Assembly: GCF_030695085.1 (NCBI RefSeq)
Contig: NZ_JAUYTS010000168.1
Span: 1-64,000 of the forward strand
Reading direction: 5' to 3'
Source: Falsiroseomonas sp.
GTDB taxonomy: Bacteria; Pseudomonadota; Alphaproteobacteria; Acetobacterales; Acetobacteraceae
DNA: 64,000 nt
A model generated the notes under the pieces. That model saw only the letters and a list, made by a program, of their open reading frames with translations, made no database searches and was not told where the DNA came from. Below are positions 24,999-33,698 of this stretch, piece by piece. The number at the start of each line of letters is the position of its first letter. Positions within the stretch are counted from its first letter, which is position 1. A program made the position numbers and the translations under genes.

Positions 24999-26462
24999 TC
25001 AAAGGGTCTCTGGCGCCTCGCGGTGCAGCAGGCGGCCGGCGGGGGTTTCGCTGGCGCCGCTTTCCTGGGTGTAGACGGATTGGCCGTTCACCCAGGTCTC
25101 CAGGATGCCCTCGGCCACCTGGCGCGGTTCGGCGAAGCTGGCGCGGTCGCGCACCGTGGCGGCATCGAACAGCACCAGATCGGCAAAGGCCCCTTCGCGC
25201 AGCACGCCGCGATCCGGAATGCCGAAGATCGCGGCGGTCCGGCCGGTCATCTTGTGCACGGCCGTTTCCAGGTCGAACAATCCAAGCTCCCGGCTGTAAT
25301 GGCCGAGCACGCGCGGAAAGGTGCCCCACAGCCGCGGATGCGGGTGCGGCGCGAGCGGCCCGCCATCGCTGCCGACCATGGAGAGCGGATGCGCCAGGAT
25401 GCGGCGCACATCGGCCTCCGCCATGTTGTGGAAGACGCCGCCGCCGGGGGCGAGGCGCCGCGCCGCCTCCGCCAGGTCCAGGCCCCATTCGGCGGCGATG
25501 CCCTCCAGTGCGCGGCCCGCCATCTCGGGATGCGGGACGGAATAGGTGACCGTGACGGGCACATCCGCCCGCGGCGGCCGTGCGGCGAGGGAGGTGGAGG
25601 AGGCGGTGTAGGGATAGACATCGAAGGCCACCGGGTAGCCCGCCGCGTGGCGTTCGATCAGCGCCAGGCTCTCGGCGGAGCGACCGTGGTTTTCCGGCTG
25701 CGCGCATTTGTGGTGGCTGATGATGACGGGGGCGCCGACCGCGCGGCCGATGCGGAGCGTTTCCTCGATGCTGTCCAGCACCTGATCGGCCTCGTCACGC
25801 ATATGGGTGACGTAGAGGCCCCGGTGTTCGCGCAGCGCTTCCGCCACCGCGATCACCTCCTCCGTCGGTGCCGCCTTGCTGGGCGGGTAGAACAGGCCGG
25901 TGGAGAAGCCGGCGGCACCCTCGGACAGCGCCTGGGCGAGCTGCTTGCGCATCCGCTCGGCTTCCTTGTCCGTCGCCGGGCGGCCGGTGTCGCGGCCCAT
26001 GGCGCCGATGCGGAGGGACATGTGGCCGATCAGCGCCAGGGTGTTCACGGCGGAGGGGCTGGCGCGCAGGCGTTCGACATAGGCGGCGAAACTGTCGAAA
26101 ATCCACCATTCGGGGGCGCAGATGCCGTCCATCGGTGCGGGTGGGCGTTCGGCCATCGGCACGGGGGACAGGCTGATGCCGCAATTGCCGACCACCACCG
26201 TGGTGACGCCCTGGCTGGTCTTGCACAGCATGCAGGCCGGGCCGCAGAGCACCGCCTGGTCATCATGCGAATGGGCATCGATGAAGCCCGGCGCCACGAC
26301 GCGGCCCCCGGCCATCACCTCCCGGTCTGCGGCCAGGCCGGAGAGGTCGCCGATCGCGGCGATACGGTCGCTGCGCACCGCGACATCGCCGCGGCGGCGC
26401 GGCGCACCGGTGCCGTCCACCAGCGTGGCGTCGCGCAGGATGAGGTCGCAGCGGAAGGCCAT
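24999..26462 (-). CDS. N-acyl-D-amino acid deacylase (D-aminoacylase) family amidohydrolase
   Basis: 487 aa, full length for the family, which removes acyl groups from N-acyl-D-amino acids. The metal and catalytic motifs are in order: GFIDAHSHDD, VVVGNCGISLSP (conserved Cys metal ligand), THMRDEAD, ISHHKC, and the catalytic Asp in MVGSDGG. It ends in EGILETWVNGQSVY, the usual beta-sandwich return. The ATG at 26462 gives MAFRCDLILRDATLVDGTG. A flavin dehydrogenase and a racemase nearby suggest a D-amino acid theme. Confidence 0.9.
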   Translation of the reverse strand: MAFRCDLILRDATLVDGTGAPRRRGDVAVRSDRIAAIGDLSGLAADREVMAGGRVVAPGFIDAHSHDDQAVLCGPACMLCKTSQGVTTVVVGNCGISLSPVPMAERPPAPMDGICAPEWWIFDSFAAYVERLRASPSAVNTLALIGHMSLRIGAMGRDTGRPATDKEAERMRKQLAQALSEGAAGFSTGLFYPPSKAAPTEEVIAVAEALREHRGLYVTHMRDEADQVLDSIEETLRIGRAVGAPVIISHHKCAQPENHGRSAESLALIERHAAGYPVAFDVYPYTASSTSLAARPPRADVPVTVTYSVPHPEMAGRALEGIAAEWGLDLAEAARRLAPGGGVFHNMAEADVRRILAHPLSMVGSDGGPLAPHPHPRLWGTFPRVLGHYSRELGLFDLETAVHKMTGRTAAIFGIPDRGVLREGAFADLVLFDAATVRDRASFAEPRQVAEGILETWVNGQSVYTQESGASETPAGRLLHREAPETL

Positions 26463-26577
26463 GGTCGGGGCACCCTTCGGTTCGCTCGCCAGGATGCCGC
26501 CGGGCGGTGGTGGGCGAAAGCCCTCCCGCCGCATCGCCATCCGGGGCATGATGGGGCGACGCTTCAGGATTCCGCCC

Positions 26578-27669
26578 ATGCCAGACCGCCGCCACTTGCT
26601 GCTGCTCGGCGGTGGCCATGCCCATGTGGAGGTGCTGCGGCAGTTCGGGCAACGGCCCCTGCCCGGCTGGCGCGTGAGCCTGCTGACGCGGGAGGAGATG
26701 TCACCCTATTCCGGCATGCTGCCGGGGGTCATCGCCGGCCTGTACCAGCCGGCGCAAGCGCTGATCGACATGCCGGCGCTGACCGCGCGCTGCGGCGTGG
26801 AACTGCTGCTGGATCGCTGCACCGGCATCGACGCGCAGGCGCGGCTGGTGCGGCGGGCAGGCGGGGCGGCGGTGGCGTGGGACCTGCTGTCGATCGACAC
26901 GGGGGCGACCCCCGATACCAGCCGCACGCCGGGCGCCGCGGAACACGCGCTGCCGCTGAAGCCGATCGATGCGCTGCTGCCACGGATGGAGAGCATCACC
27001 GCGGCGGCGCGGCCGGGGCAGCACATCGTGGTGGTGGGTGGCGGCGCTGCGGGGTTCGAGGTGGCCTGCGCGCTGGCGGTGCGGCTGCCGGCCTCGGTCA
27101 CGCTGGTGGCCGGTGCCTCCGGCCTTCTGGCAGGCTTTCCCGCGCGGCTGCGGCGCCGCGCGGCGCGGGCCTTGGCAGGACATGGCGTGGCGCTTTCGGA
27201 AGGGCGGAACGTGGCGCGCATCGCGCCTGGCGAGGCGCATCTGGAAGGCGGGCCCATGTTGCCGGCATCGGCGATCATCTGGGCCACCGGCGCGGCCGCC
27301 GCGCCCTGGCTGGCGGAGACCGGGCTGGCGCGTGATCCGCGCGGCTTCCTGCGCGTCGATTCCTGCCTGCGGGCCGAGGGGCACAGCACCATATTCGCCG
27401 CTGGCGACGTGGCCAGCCTGCCGGAGCCGCTGCCCAAGGCGGGCGTCTTCGCCGTGCGGCAGGGGCCGGTGCTCGCGGCCAATCTGCGGGCGGTGGCGAT
27501 GGGCGAGACGCCGCAACCTTATGTTCCGCAGCGGGATTATCTGCGGCTGCTGTCCCTTGCGGATGGACGGGCGCTCGGCACGCGCAACGGGCTGGTGTTC
27601 GGCGGGCGTTGGGTGTGGTGGCTGAAGGACCGCATCGACCGGCGCTTCATGGCCCGCTATCAGCACTGA
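26578..27669 (+). CDS. Pyridine nucleotide-disulfide oxidoreductase family FAD protein (SelD-N-terminal-like)
   Basis: 363 aa. It has the family-specific start HLLLLGGGHAHVEVLRQFG, then PYSGMLPGVIAGLY, a second nucleotide site VVVGGGAAGFEVACALA and the C-terminal FAAGDVASL and YLRLLSLADGRALG. It is related to NDH-2-like enzymes and to the domain fused to SelD in some bacteria; no selD gene is adjacent here. It is divergent from the deacylase gene (115-base gap) and its 3' end overlaps the racemase gene by 23 bases. Electron acceptor unknown. Confidence 0.88.
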   Translation: MPDRRHLLLLGGGHAHVEVLRQFGQRPLPGWRVSLLTREEMSPYSGMLPGVIAGLYQPAQALIDMPALTARCGVELLLDRCTGIDAQARLVRRAGGAAVAWDLLSIDTGATPDTSRTPGAAEHALPLKPIDALLPRMESITAAARPGQHIVVVGGGAAGFEVACALAVRLPASVTLVAGASGLLAGFPARLRRRAARALAGHGVALSEGRNVARIAPGEAHLEGGPMLPASAIIWATGAAAAPWLAETGLARDPRGFLRVDSCLRAEGHSTIFAAGDVASLPEPLPKAGVFAVRQGPVLAANLRAVAMGETPQPYVPQRDYLRLLSLADGRALGTRNGLVFGGRWVWWLKDRIDRRFMARYQH

Positions 27670-28372
27670 GCCGCGCCGCCAGCGCGGGCGACAGGCCTAT
27701 GGTTTCCACCGCGCCATGCGGCATCAGCCCGGCGCCACCCTGGCCGAGGGCGGCAAGCGCGGCGCGCACCCCCACCTCCACCGAGCACAGCACCGGCACG
27801 CCCACGGAAAGCCGCGTGGCGAGGCCGGCGAGGCCGGCGCCGCCCAGGATCACCACCTCCGCCCCATCCTGTTCGACGCAGGCGCGGCAGCTCTCCGCCA
27901 GCAGCGCCAGGGCGCCATCCGGGTCGCGGGCGATCTCGCCGCCCGTGGGTGCCACGGTGCGGATGCCGGCGAGCTGGCCGGCATGCCCCCGGCCGGCGAA
28001 GAATTCCTCCAGCATCGGCTTCCAGGCGGCGCCGCCGGTCACCACGCCGAAGCGACGGCCCTGCGCGGCCGCGGCGCTGGCATCCGCCAGGCCGAGCACC
28101 GGCACCGGCGCCAATTCGCGCAACGCATCAAGACCCGGATCGCCGAAGCAGCCGATCAGCACGGCATCCGCCTCCGCGCCATGCTCGGCATAGGCATCGA
28201 TCGCGGCATGGGCGGCGACGGCGGAACTGGCGCGGCTGGCGATGTAACGGGCGCCGAAGCGGCCCGTCGCGCCCCGGATGGTCACCCCCGGCGGCGCCAG
28301 GTCGCGGGCGATGGCGACCAGGCGGTCGGTGATGGCCTCGGTGGTGTTCGCGTTGATCAGCAGCAGCTTCAT
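27647..28372 (-). CDS. Asp/Glu/hydantoin racemase family protein (allantoin racemase candidate)
   Basis: 241 aa. LLLINANTTEAITDRL is the hydantoin racemase start, with the two catalytic Cys in LIGCFGDPGLDALRE and ESCRACVEQDGAEVVILGGAGLAG (one in each half). The family includes hydantoin racemase and HpxA allantoin racemase. It is the last gene of the ureide operon, 7 bases after the PuuE-like gene, which favours a ring ureide such as allantoin or a hydantoin as substrate. Confidence 0.88.
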   Translation of the reverse strand: MKLLLINANTTEAITDRLVAIARDLAPPGVTIRGATGRFGARYIASRASSAVAAHAAIDAYAEHGAEADAVLIGCFGDPGLDALRELAPVPVLGLADASAAAAQGRRFGVVTGGAAWKPMLEEFFAGRGHAGQLAGIRTVAPTGGEIARDPDGALALLAESCRACVEQDGAEVVILGGAGLAGLATRLSVGVPVLCSVEVGVRAALAALGQGGAGLMPHGAVETIGLSPALAARLSADSGP

Positions 28373-28379
28373 GCGGGCC

Positions 28380-29255
28380 TCAGTTCGGGTCGCCGCAGCC
28401 CTCATACCACGCCAGGATTTCGTGCGCCTGCATGAAGGCAATGCCGGGCATTGCCGCGAGGTCGTCCAGCATCTGCTCCAGCGCCGCGATGCGGTGTGGC
28501 ACGCCGGTGATGTAGGGATGGATCGCAATGCACATGATGCGCGGTGTGGTGGTGGCCTCCGCCAGCAGCCGCGCGGCGTGCAGGCGGGCGCGGCGGGGCA
28601 GTTCCTGCTCGTCATGGTGCTGGATCATGACGACGGGAATGTCGTTCAGCTCGACGCTGTAGGGCATGGTGAACAGCGGGCCATGCGCCGTCTCCAGCCG
28701 GCAGGGCAGGTCATCCACCACCCAATCGGCGCAGTAGCGCAGCCGGGCCTCGGCCAGCAGGTCGGCGGTTTCCAATGTCTCCGTCAGGCCCGGGGCAAGC
28801 CAGCCGAGCGGCGGGGCGCCGGTGCAATCCTGGATCGCCTGGATGGTCTGGCGGATCATCGCGCGCTGGTCCGCCACCTTATGGGTCGGCACCTGCACAT
28901 GGCCGTGCCCCATGAAGTCCCATCCCGCCTCATGCGCCGCCTGCGCCACGCGCGGATAGGCGGTGCAGACGGAGCCGTTGACGGAGAGCGTCGGTCGGAT
29001 GCCGCGCTTGGCGAAGGCATCGAGAAACCGCCAGAAGCCGACGCGCATGCCGTATTCATGCCAGCCCCAATTGGCGATGTCCGGCAGCAGCGCCGCACCC
29101 GTGGGGGCCACCAGAACCTGGCGCGGCATCGGATTATCGATCAGCCAGTTCTCGACATTCACAACCGGCCAGACGGCGACCTTGGCGCCGCCCGGCAGTG
29201 CCGAGGGCGGACGATCCGACGGCGTGAGGTAGCGCAGGCGTTGTTCGGGACGCAT
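28380..29255 (-). CDS. PuuE-like polysaccharide-deacetylase-fold hydrolase (allantoinase-type)
   Basis: 291 aa NodB-fold protein. EYGMRVGFWRFLDAFAKRGI, the GHGHVQVPTH stretch, PPLGWLAPGLTETLET, YCADWVVDDLPC, MPYSVELND and IAIHPYITGVPHRIAALE match the PuuE branch, whose founder is a cofactor-independent allantoinase. It overlaps the upstream ATPase stop by ATGA (ATG at 29255; a GTG one codon earlier is possible). Next to a racemase and an importer, hydrolysis of a cyclic ureide is more likely than chitin or peptidoglycan deacetylation. Confidence 0.85.
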   Translation of the reverse strand: MRPEQRLRYLTPSDRPPSALPGGAKVAVWPVVNVENWLIDNPMPRQVLVAPTGAALLPDIANWGWHEYGMRVGFWRFLDAFAKRGIRPTLSVNGSVCTAYPRVAQAAHEAGWDFMGHGHVQVPTHKVADQRAMIRQTIQAIQDCTGAPPLGWLAPGLTETLETADLLAEARLRYCADWVVDDLPCRLETAHGPLFTMPYSVELNDIPVVMIQHHDEQELPRRARLHAARLLAEATTTPRIMCIAIHPYITGVPHRIAALEQMLDDLAAMPGIAFMQAHEILAWYEGCGDPN

Positions 29256-30028
29256 CACGCCGCCTTCTTCGCATGGTGGGAATGCAGCCGGGCACCGAGC
29301 TCGCGCCGCACCTCGTTGAATTCCGGGGAGGCGACGTCGCGTGGCCGCGCCAGTTCCACCTGATGCGCGCTGGCAATGCGGCCGGGGCCAGGCTCCATCA
29401 CCACGACGCGGTCGGACAGGAAGATCGCTTCCTCAATGGAATGGGTCACGAACAGCACGGTCAGGCCGGTGCGCTGCCACAGTTCAAGCAGCTCGTCCTG
29501 CAGGCGTTCACGCGTCATCGCATCCAGCGCGCCGAAGGGTTCGTCCATCAGCACCACCTCGGCATCGTTGGCCAGGACGCGGGCGATCGCGACGCGCTGC
29601 TTCATGCCGCCGGAAAGCTGATGCGGATAGGCATCGGCGAAGCGGGTCAGGCCGATCAGGCTGATGAAACGCTCGACCGTCTCGCGCACCTCGGCCTTCG
29701 GCCGGCCGCGGCTGGCGGGGCCGAAGCCGATATTTTCGCGCACGGACAGCCAGGGGAACAGCCCGTAATCCTGGAACACCATGCCACGATCCGGCGCGGG
29801 GCCGGCGATCGGCTTGCCCCACATCAGGGCCTGGCCCGCGCTCGGCGCCTCGAAGCCCGCGACGATCCGCAGCAGGGTGGATTTGCCGCAGCCGGAGGCG
29901 CCAATCAGGCAGACGAACTCGCCCTTCTTCACGGTGAGGTTCGCATCGCGCAGCGCCTCGATGCGGCTATCGTTCAGGATGTAGGTCTTGCCCACGCCCT
30001 GGATGTCGAGGATCGGAATTTCAGCCAT
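29255..30028 (-). CDS. Nitrate/sulfonate/taurine-type ABC transporter ATPase
   Basis: 257 aa SsuB/TauB-type ATPase: Walker [11 protein letters not shown]-loop [10 protein letters not shown], signature LSGGMKQR, Walker [13 protein letters not shown], and VTHSIEEA. It overlaps the permease gene by 8 bases upstream and the PuuE-like gene downstream. Despite the family name, members also carry pyrimidine and ureide compounds, which suits this operon. Confidence 0.94.
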   Translation of the reverse strand: MAEIPILDIQGVGKTYILNDSRIEALRDANLTVKKGEFVCLIGASGCGKSTLLRIVAGFEAPSAGQALMWGKPIAGPAPDRGMVFQDYGLFPWLSVRENIGFGPASRGRPKAEVRETVERFISLIGLTRFADAYPHQLSGGMKQRVAIARVLANDAEVVLMDEPFGALDAMTRERLQDELLELWQRTGLTVLFVTHSIEEAIFLSDRVVVMEPGPGRIASAHQVELARPRDVASPEFNEVRRELGARLHSHHAKKAA

Positions 30029-30863
30029 GGTGGGACGGGCTCCAGCGCAGCAGCCGGTTCATCAGCATCACCACCACGCGGTCGGAGAGGAAGCCGGCGA
30101 TGCCGATGACGATCATGCCGCAGATGACGAGTTCGGTGCGCGACAGGGTGCGGCCATCCATGATGACGGCGCCGAGGCCCTGCGGCACGCCCGTCATTTC
30201 CCCCACCACGATGACGAACCAGGCGAGACCGAGGCCCAGGCGCAGGCCGGTGAAGATGGAGGGCAGCGCAGCGGGCAGCACCACCTTGAAGAACTGCGCA
30301 TTGCCGCGGCAGCCGAGCATCGAAGCGGCCTCGAACAGCCGCGGCTCGACATTCTTCACGCCGAAGATGGTGTTGAGCAGAATCGGGTAGAAGGCGCCGA
30401 GGAAGACCAGGAAGAAAGCGGAGCGCGCGCCGAGGCCGAACAGGATCATCGACAGCGGCAGCCAGGCGGTGACCGGGATCGGCCGCATCAATTGCAGGAA
30501 TGGGTCGAGCAACTGCCGCACCAGGGCGTTGCGGCCAATCAGCAGGCCGAGCGGAATCGCCACCAGCGCCGCCAGCACGAAGCCGCCATAGACGCGGCTG
30601 GCGGAGGCCAAAAGGTGGATATGCAGCGTGGCGGAAAACGCATCATCCCAGATGCCGCCGAACGCGAAATCCACCATGTATTCTGCAACATCGGCCGGCG
30701 ACGGGATCAGCCGCGTCATCCCCGCGGCCACCGCCCAATGCCAGCCGAACAGCAGCAGCAGCGGCACGATCAGGGACAGCAGCACCGGCCGGACGCGCCG
30801 CCAGAGCCGCAGCGCCGGCAGGGGCGGCGCCACGGTCGCCTGGTTGAGGGTCACGTCCGACAT
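30021..30863 (-). CDS. Nitrate/sulfonate/taurine-type ABC transporter permease
   Basis: 280 aa SsuC/TauC-like permease with six predicted helices. It has PIPVTAWLPLSMILFGLG and the EAA loop EAASMLGCRGNAQFFKVVLPAALPSIFTGLR. It lies between the binding-protein and ATPase genes and overlaps the ATPase start by 8 bases. Confidence 0.94.
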   Translation of the reverse strand: MSDVTLNQATVAPPLPALRLWRRVRPVLLSLIVPLLLLFGWHWAVAAGMTRLIPSPADVAEYMVDFAFGGIWDDAFSATLHIHLLASASRVYGGFVLAALVAIPLGLLIGRNALVRQLLDPFLQLMRPIPVTAWLPLSMILFGLGARSAFFLVFLGAFYPILLNTIFGVKNVEPRLFEAASMLGCRGNAQFFKVVLPAALPSIFTGLRLGLGLAWFVIVVGEMTGVPQGLGAVIMDGRTLSRTELVICGMIVIGIAGFLSDRVVVMLMNRLLRWSPSHHG

Positions 30864-30880
30864 GGTGCTGCGCCTCCCGA

Positions 30881-31831
30881 TCAGGCCGTGGCGATGGCGT
30901 TGGAGAAGGACGGGTTCAGGAAAGTGTCGAAATTCGGCAGACGGCGGATCTGGCGCAGCTGCAGCATCTGCTCGGCATAGGTGCGGGACTGGCGCAGCAC
31001 CGTCTCATCCAGCTTCCAGATGTATTCGACATTGTCCGCCCCCAGCGCCTGCTCCACCGCGGCGCGCGGCGCGCCGAGAATCCGCACCGTGGCCTCCGCC
31101 ACCTCCCGCGGATTCGCCTTCATGTATTCGCTGGCCTGACGGTGGATGTTCAGCATGGTGCGGACCAGCGCAGGGTCGGATTTGATGAGATCCTCGCTGG
31201 TGCCGAAGATCATGTTCAGCCCGCCCATCGCGGTGCCGTAGGGGTATTCCACCAACTGCCCGACGCCAGACGAAATGGACAGGCCCGGCCCAGGCTCCGC
31301 GCCCACATAGGCATCAATATCGCCGCGGGAGAGCATGGCGTGCATCTCGCCGAAGGGCACGCGCACCGGGGTGATGTCGCGCACGGACATGCCGGATTCA
31401 CGCAGGCGCTCCAGGATGAACACCTCCTGCGTCGAGCCGGGCCAGATGCCGACGCGCTTGCCACGCAGGTCCGTGATGGCGCGCACATCGCTGCCCGCCT
31501 TGCTGATCACGCCCATGCCCTTGTTGCAGAAAGCACCGACGACAACCACGGGCTCACCCGCCGCGGCGCCCAGCGTGGCGGCGGCGATGCCGAAGCCGCC
31601 GCAGGCGACGGAGCCGGTGACCACGGCGTTCTTGCCATCGGTCGGGCTGTCGAAAGTGAAGATCTCGATGGTCAGGCCGGCCGGCGCGAAGCGCTGGTAG
31701 AAATGCGGCGTCATCGAGTGGATCAGCCGCAGCGAGCCCATCTTCACCGTGCGCGCGGCCTGCGCGTTGGCGATGTGGGGCGCGGCCAATACGGCAGCGG
31801 AGGCGGCGAGCAGATGGCGACGACGGATCAT
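30881..31831 (-). CDS. Nitrate/sulfonate/taurine-type ABC substrate-binding protein
   Basis: 316 aa SsuA/THI5-like periplasmic binding protein with a Tat-like signal (MIRRRHLLAASAAVLAAPHIANAQA). The core shows VACGGFGIAAATLG, DLRGKRVGIWPGSTQE and DAYVGAEPGPGLSISSG. I prefer the ATG at 31831 because AGGGAAAG lies at SD distance before it and it gives a clean signal peptide. An ATG at 31852 overlapping the previous stop (ATGA) would add seven residues. Substrate is probably a ureide, given the operon. Confidence 0.9.
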   Translation of the reverse strand: MIRRRHLLAASAAVLAAPHIANAQAARTVKMGSLRLIHSMTPHFYQRFAPAGLTIEIFTFDSPTDGKNAVVTGSVACGGFGIAAATLGAAAGEPVVVVGAFCNKGMGVISKAGSDVRAITDLRGKRVGIWPGSTQEVFILERLRESGMSVRDITPVRVPFGEMHAMLSRGDIDAYVGAEPGPGLSISSGVGQLVEYPYGTAMGGLNMIFGTSEDLIKSDPALVRTMLNIHRQASEYMKANPREVAEATVRILGAPRAAVEQALGADNVEYIWKLDETVLRQSRTYAEQMLQLRQIRRLPNFDTFLNPSFSNAIATA

Positions 31832-31848
31832 GATGTTCTTTCCCTGTT

Positions 31849-32238
31849 TCATGTGGTGGCGAGGCTGGCGATGAAGGCGCGCCAGCCGCCGAAGCGCGTG
31901 ATGTCCTCGGCTCCGTGCAGGCCTTCCGGCTCCACGAGGAAGCCCTTGGGCGTGGTGCCATCGGCCAGGCGCAGCGTGCCGATGCAGAGCGGGGCCGGGA
32001 TGCCGGCGACGAAGCGGCCGAAGCCATCCTCCGGCAGTGCCCAGACCTCCGTCGCAATGGCTTCGCCCTGTGCCACACGCAGCAGGCCGGGGCGGCGCGG
32101 CGGGCCGCCGGCCAGTGCGAACAGGCGGTAGAAGGGCTCGGTGGCCACGGCGCGGCGCAGTTCGCCGCCCTCGCGCAGCAATTCGCGATTCAGCGCCATG
32201 CCGGACAGATGCGCGCCGACGACGCAGATCTCGATCAT
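31849..32238 (-). CDS. Separate C-terminal domain of allophanate hydrolase (AtzF-C-like)
   Basis: 129 aa GGCT-like domain (EICVVGAHLSGMALNRELL, EVWALPEDGFGRFVAGIPAPLCIGTLRLADG, KGFLVEPEG, DITRFGGWRAFI). In AtzF and most allophanate hydrolases this is the C-terminal half of one polypeptide of about 600 aa. Here it is its own gene, starting by ATGA overlap with the amidase stop, so the two chains are made together. In this family the C-terminal domain is thought to complete the breakdown of the N-carboxycarbamate intermediate. Confidence 0.88.
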   Translation of the reverse strand: MIEICVVGAHLSGMALNRELLREGGELRRAVATEPFYRLFALAGGPPRRPGLLRVAQGEAIATEVWALPEDGFGRFVAGIPAPLCIGTLRLADGTTPKGFLVEPEGLHGAEDITRFGGWRAFIASLATT

Positions 32239-33566
32239 GCCATCACCTGCATCAACTGCGTGCCGGTTGCCGCCAGCGCCGCGTCGCGGCCGCGCGGGCC
32301 GATCAGCGTGATGCCGAAGGGCAGCCCATCCGGCCGCCGCATCGCCGGCACCGCTAGCGCGGCGAGGTCCTGCAGATTGACGAAATTCGTATAGGTGCCG
32401 AGGCGGGCATTGGGGCCGATCGGGTCGGCCTCCAGTTCCGCAAGCGTCGGGAAATTGGGCGCGGTGGGCACCAGCAGCGCCTCCATCCGCGCCCAGGCGG
32501 GCAATGTCGCCAGGCGCAGCGCGGCCAGGCGGTGCAGGCCGGCGAAGGCATCCGTTGCCGTGAAGCGCGCGGCGCCGGCCAGGATGCGCTGCGTGACGGG
32601 GTGCATCGCATCCCGCGGCACCAGATGGCCGAAGGCGGCATCGCGTTCCGCCACGAAGGCACCCTCATAGAGCAGCCGCGCGGTTTCCAGGAACGGGGTG
32701 AGGTCGATCTCGTCGATCGTCACATGCGGGGCGATGCGGGCGAGGCTGGCATCCCACGCCGCGCGCTGCTCAGCGCCATCCAGGTGCAGGTCGGCGGCGC
32801 GCGGGATGCCGAGGCGCGTCAGCGGCGCGCCCGGCGTGCCGAGGGTGATGGGGCGCGACCAGGGGTCGCGATCATCGGCGCCCGCCATCACCGCGAAGCC
32901 GGCCCACGCATCCGCCACGCTGTTGGCGAAGACGGAGATGCAATCCAGACTCGGGCAGGCCGGCACCACGCCACGGGAGGGGATGGCACCCACCGAGGGC
33001 TTCAGCCCGACCAGCCCATTCAGCGCCGCCGGCACCCGGCCCGACCCGGCCGTATCGGTCCCCAGCGCCAGCAGCGCCAAGCCCTGCGCCACCGCGACGG
33101 CGGAGCCGGAGGAGGACCCGCCCGGCACGCGATCCGGCGCGCAGGCATTGCGCGGTATGGGGTGCGGCGTGCGGGTGCCGACCAGGCCGGTGGCGAATTG
33201 ATCGAGATTGGTCTTGCCGATGACCAACGCCCCCGCCGCCACCAGCCGCGCCACCGCCGGCGCGCTCCCGGCCGGCAGATGGGCGAAATCCGGGCAGGCG
33301 GCGGTGGTCGGCATGCCGGCGACGTCGATATTGTCCTTCACCGCCACCGGCACGCCCCAGAGCGGGTAACGCGCCGGGTCGAATTCCGGCAGGGCGGCCA
33401 CCGCGGCGTCCAGATCGGCAGGCGCCGGCCGGTGCAGGAAGATGCCCGGATCGGCCAGCGCATCATGCCGTGCGGAAAGGGCCTGTAGCAGCGCGGAGGG
33501 CGTCAGCCCGGCAGCATAGGCGGCGTGCAGCGCGGCGATGCCGGTGGGCAGGCTCGGCGCGGTCAT
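32235..33566 (-). CDS. Allophanate hydrolase amidase subunit (AtzF-N-like)
   Basis: 443 aa amidase-signature enzyme with its Ser-cisSer-Lys triad: VAVKDNIDVAGMPTTAACP (Lys), GGSSSGSAVAVAQGLALLALGTDTAGSGRVPAAL (both Ser). FGITLIGPRGRDAALAATG near the C-terminus is typical of AtzF. Allophanate hydrolase makes ammonia and carbon dioxide from allophanate. It is the first gene of the operon, 132 bases from the GntR gene end with a perfect palindrome between. The C-terminal domain is encoded separately downstream. Confidence 0.9.
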   Translation of the reverse strand: MTAPSLPTGIAALHAAYAAGLTPSALLQALSARHDALADPGIFLHRPAPADLDAAVAALPEFDPARYPLWGVPVAVKDNIDVAGMPTTAACPDFAHLPAGSAPAVARLVAAGALVIGKTNLDQFATGLVGTRTPHPIPRNACAPDRVPGGSSSGSAVAVAQGLALLALGTDTAGSGRVPAALNGLVGLKPSVGAIPSRGVVPACPSLDCISVFANSVADAWAGFAVMAGADDRDPWSRPITLGTPGAPLTRLGIPRAADLHLDGAEQRAAWDASLARIAPHVTIDEIDLTPFLETARLLYEGAFVAERDAAFGHLVPRDAMHPVTQRILAGAARFTATDAFAGLHRLAALRLATLPAWARMEALLVPTAPNFPTLAELEADPIGPNARLGTYTNFVNLQDLAALAVPAMRRPDGLPFGITLIGPRGRDAALAATGTQLMQVMA

Positions 33567-33671
33567 GGCTGAATCGGGTGCGACATCGCACCGGCCTAAG
33601 CAAGGCGCGTGCCGCCGCCAGCCCTGTCGCGGTTCAGCAATCCAGGGGAAGCGCGGCGCATCGGTGTATGC

Positions 33672-33694
33672 AATTATGCCTGAATGGCATAATT
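33672..33694. promoter_or_regulatory. Perfect palindrome, probable GntR operator
   Basis: AATTATGCC (33672-33680), spacer TGAAT, then GGCATAATT (33686-33694): a perfect 9-base inverted repeat in an AT-rich island (about 33660-33710) of a GC-rich genome. It lies about 105 bases upstream of the allophanate hydrolase start and just beyond the stop of the FCD-type GntR gene. No U-tract follows it on the minus strand, so it looks like an operator rather than a terminator. Confidence 0.65.
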
Positions 33695-33698
33695 CAGC

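Noticed and set aside
24939..27335. A 798-codon open frame on the plus strand
   Set aside because: It runs antisense to the D-aminoacylase gene and then out of frame through the FAD gene. No domain is visible.
31849..32238. Frameshifted or broken allophanate hydrolase
   Set aside because: The junction is a normal ATGA overlap with complete domains on each side, which fits a two-gene form rather than a mutation.
33672..33694. Rho-independent terminator of the GntR gene
   Set aside because: No U-tract follows the stem on the minus strand, and the stem is AT-rich; an operator fits better.
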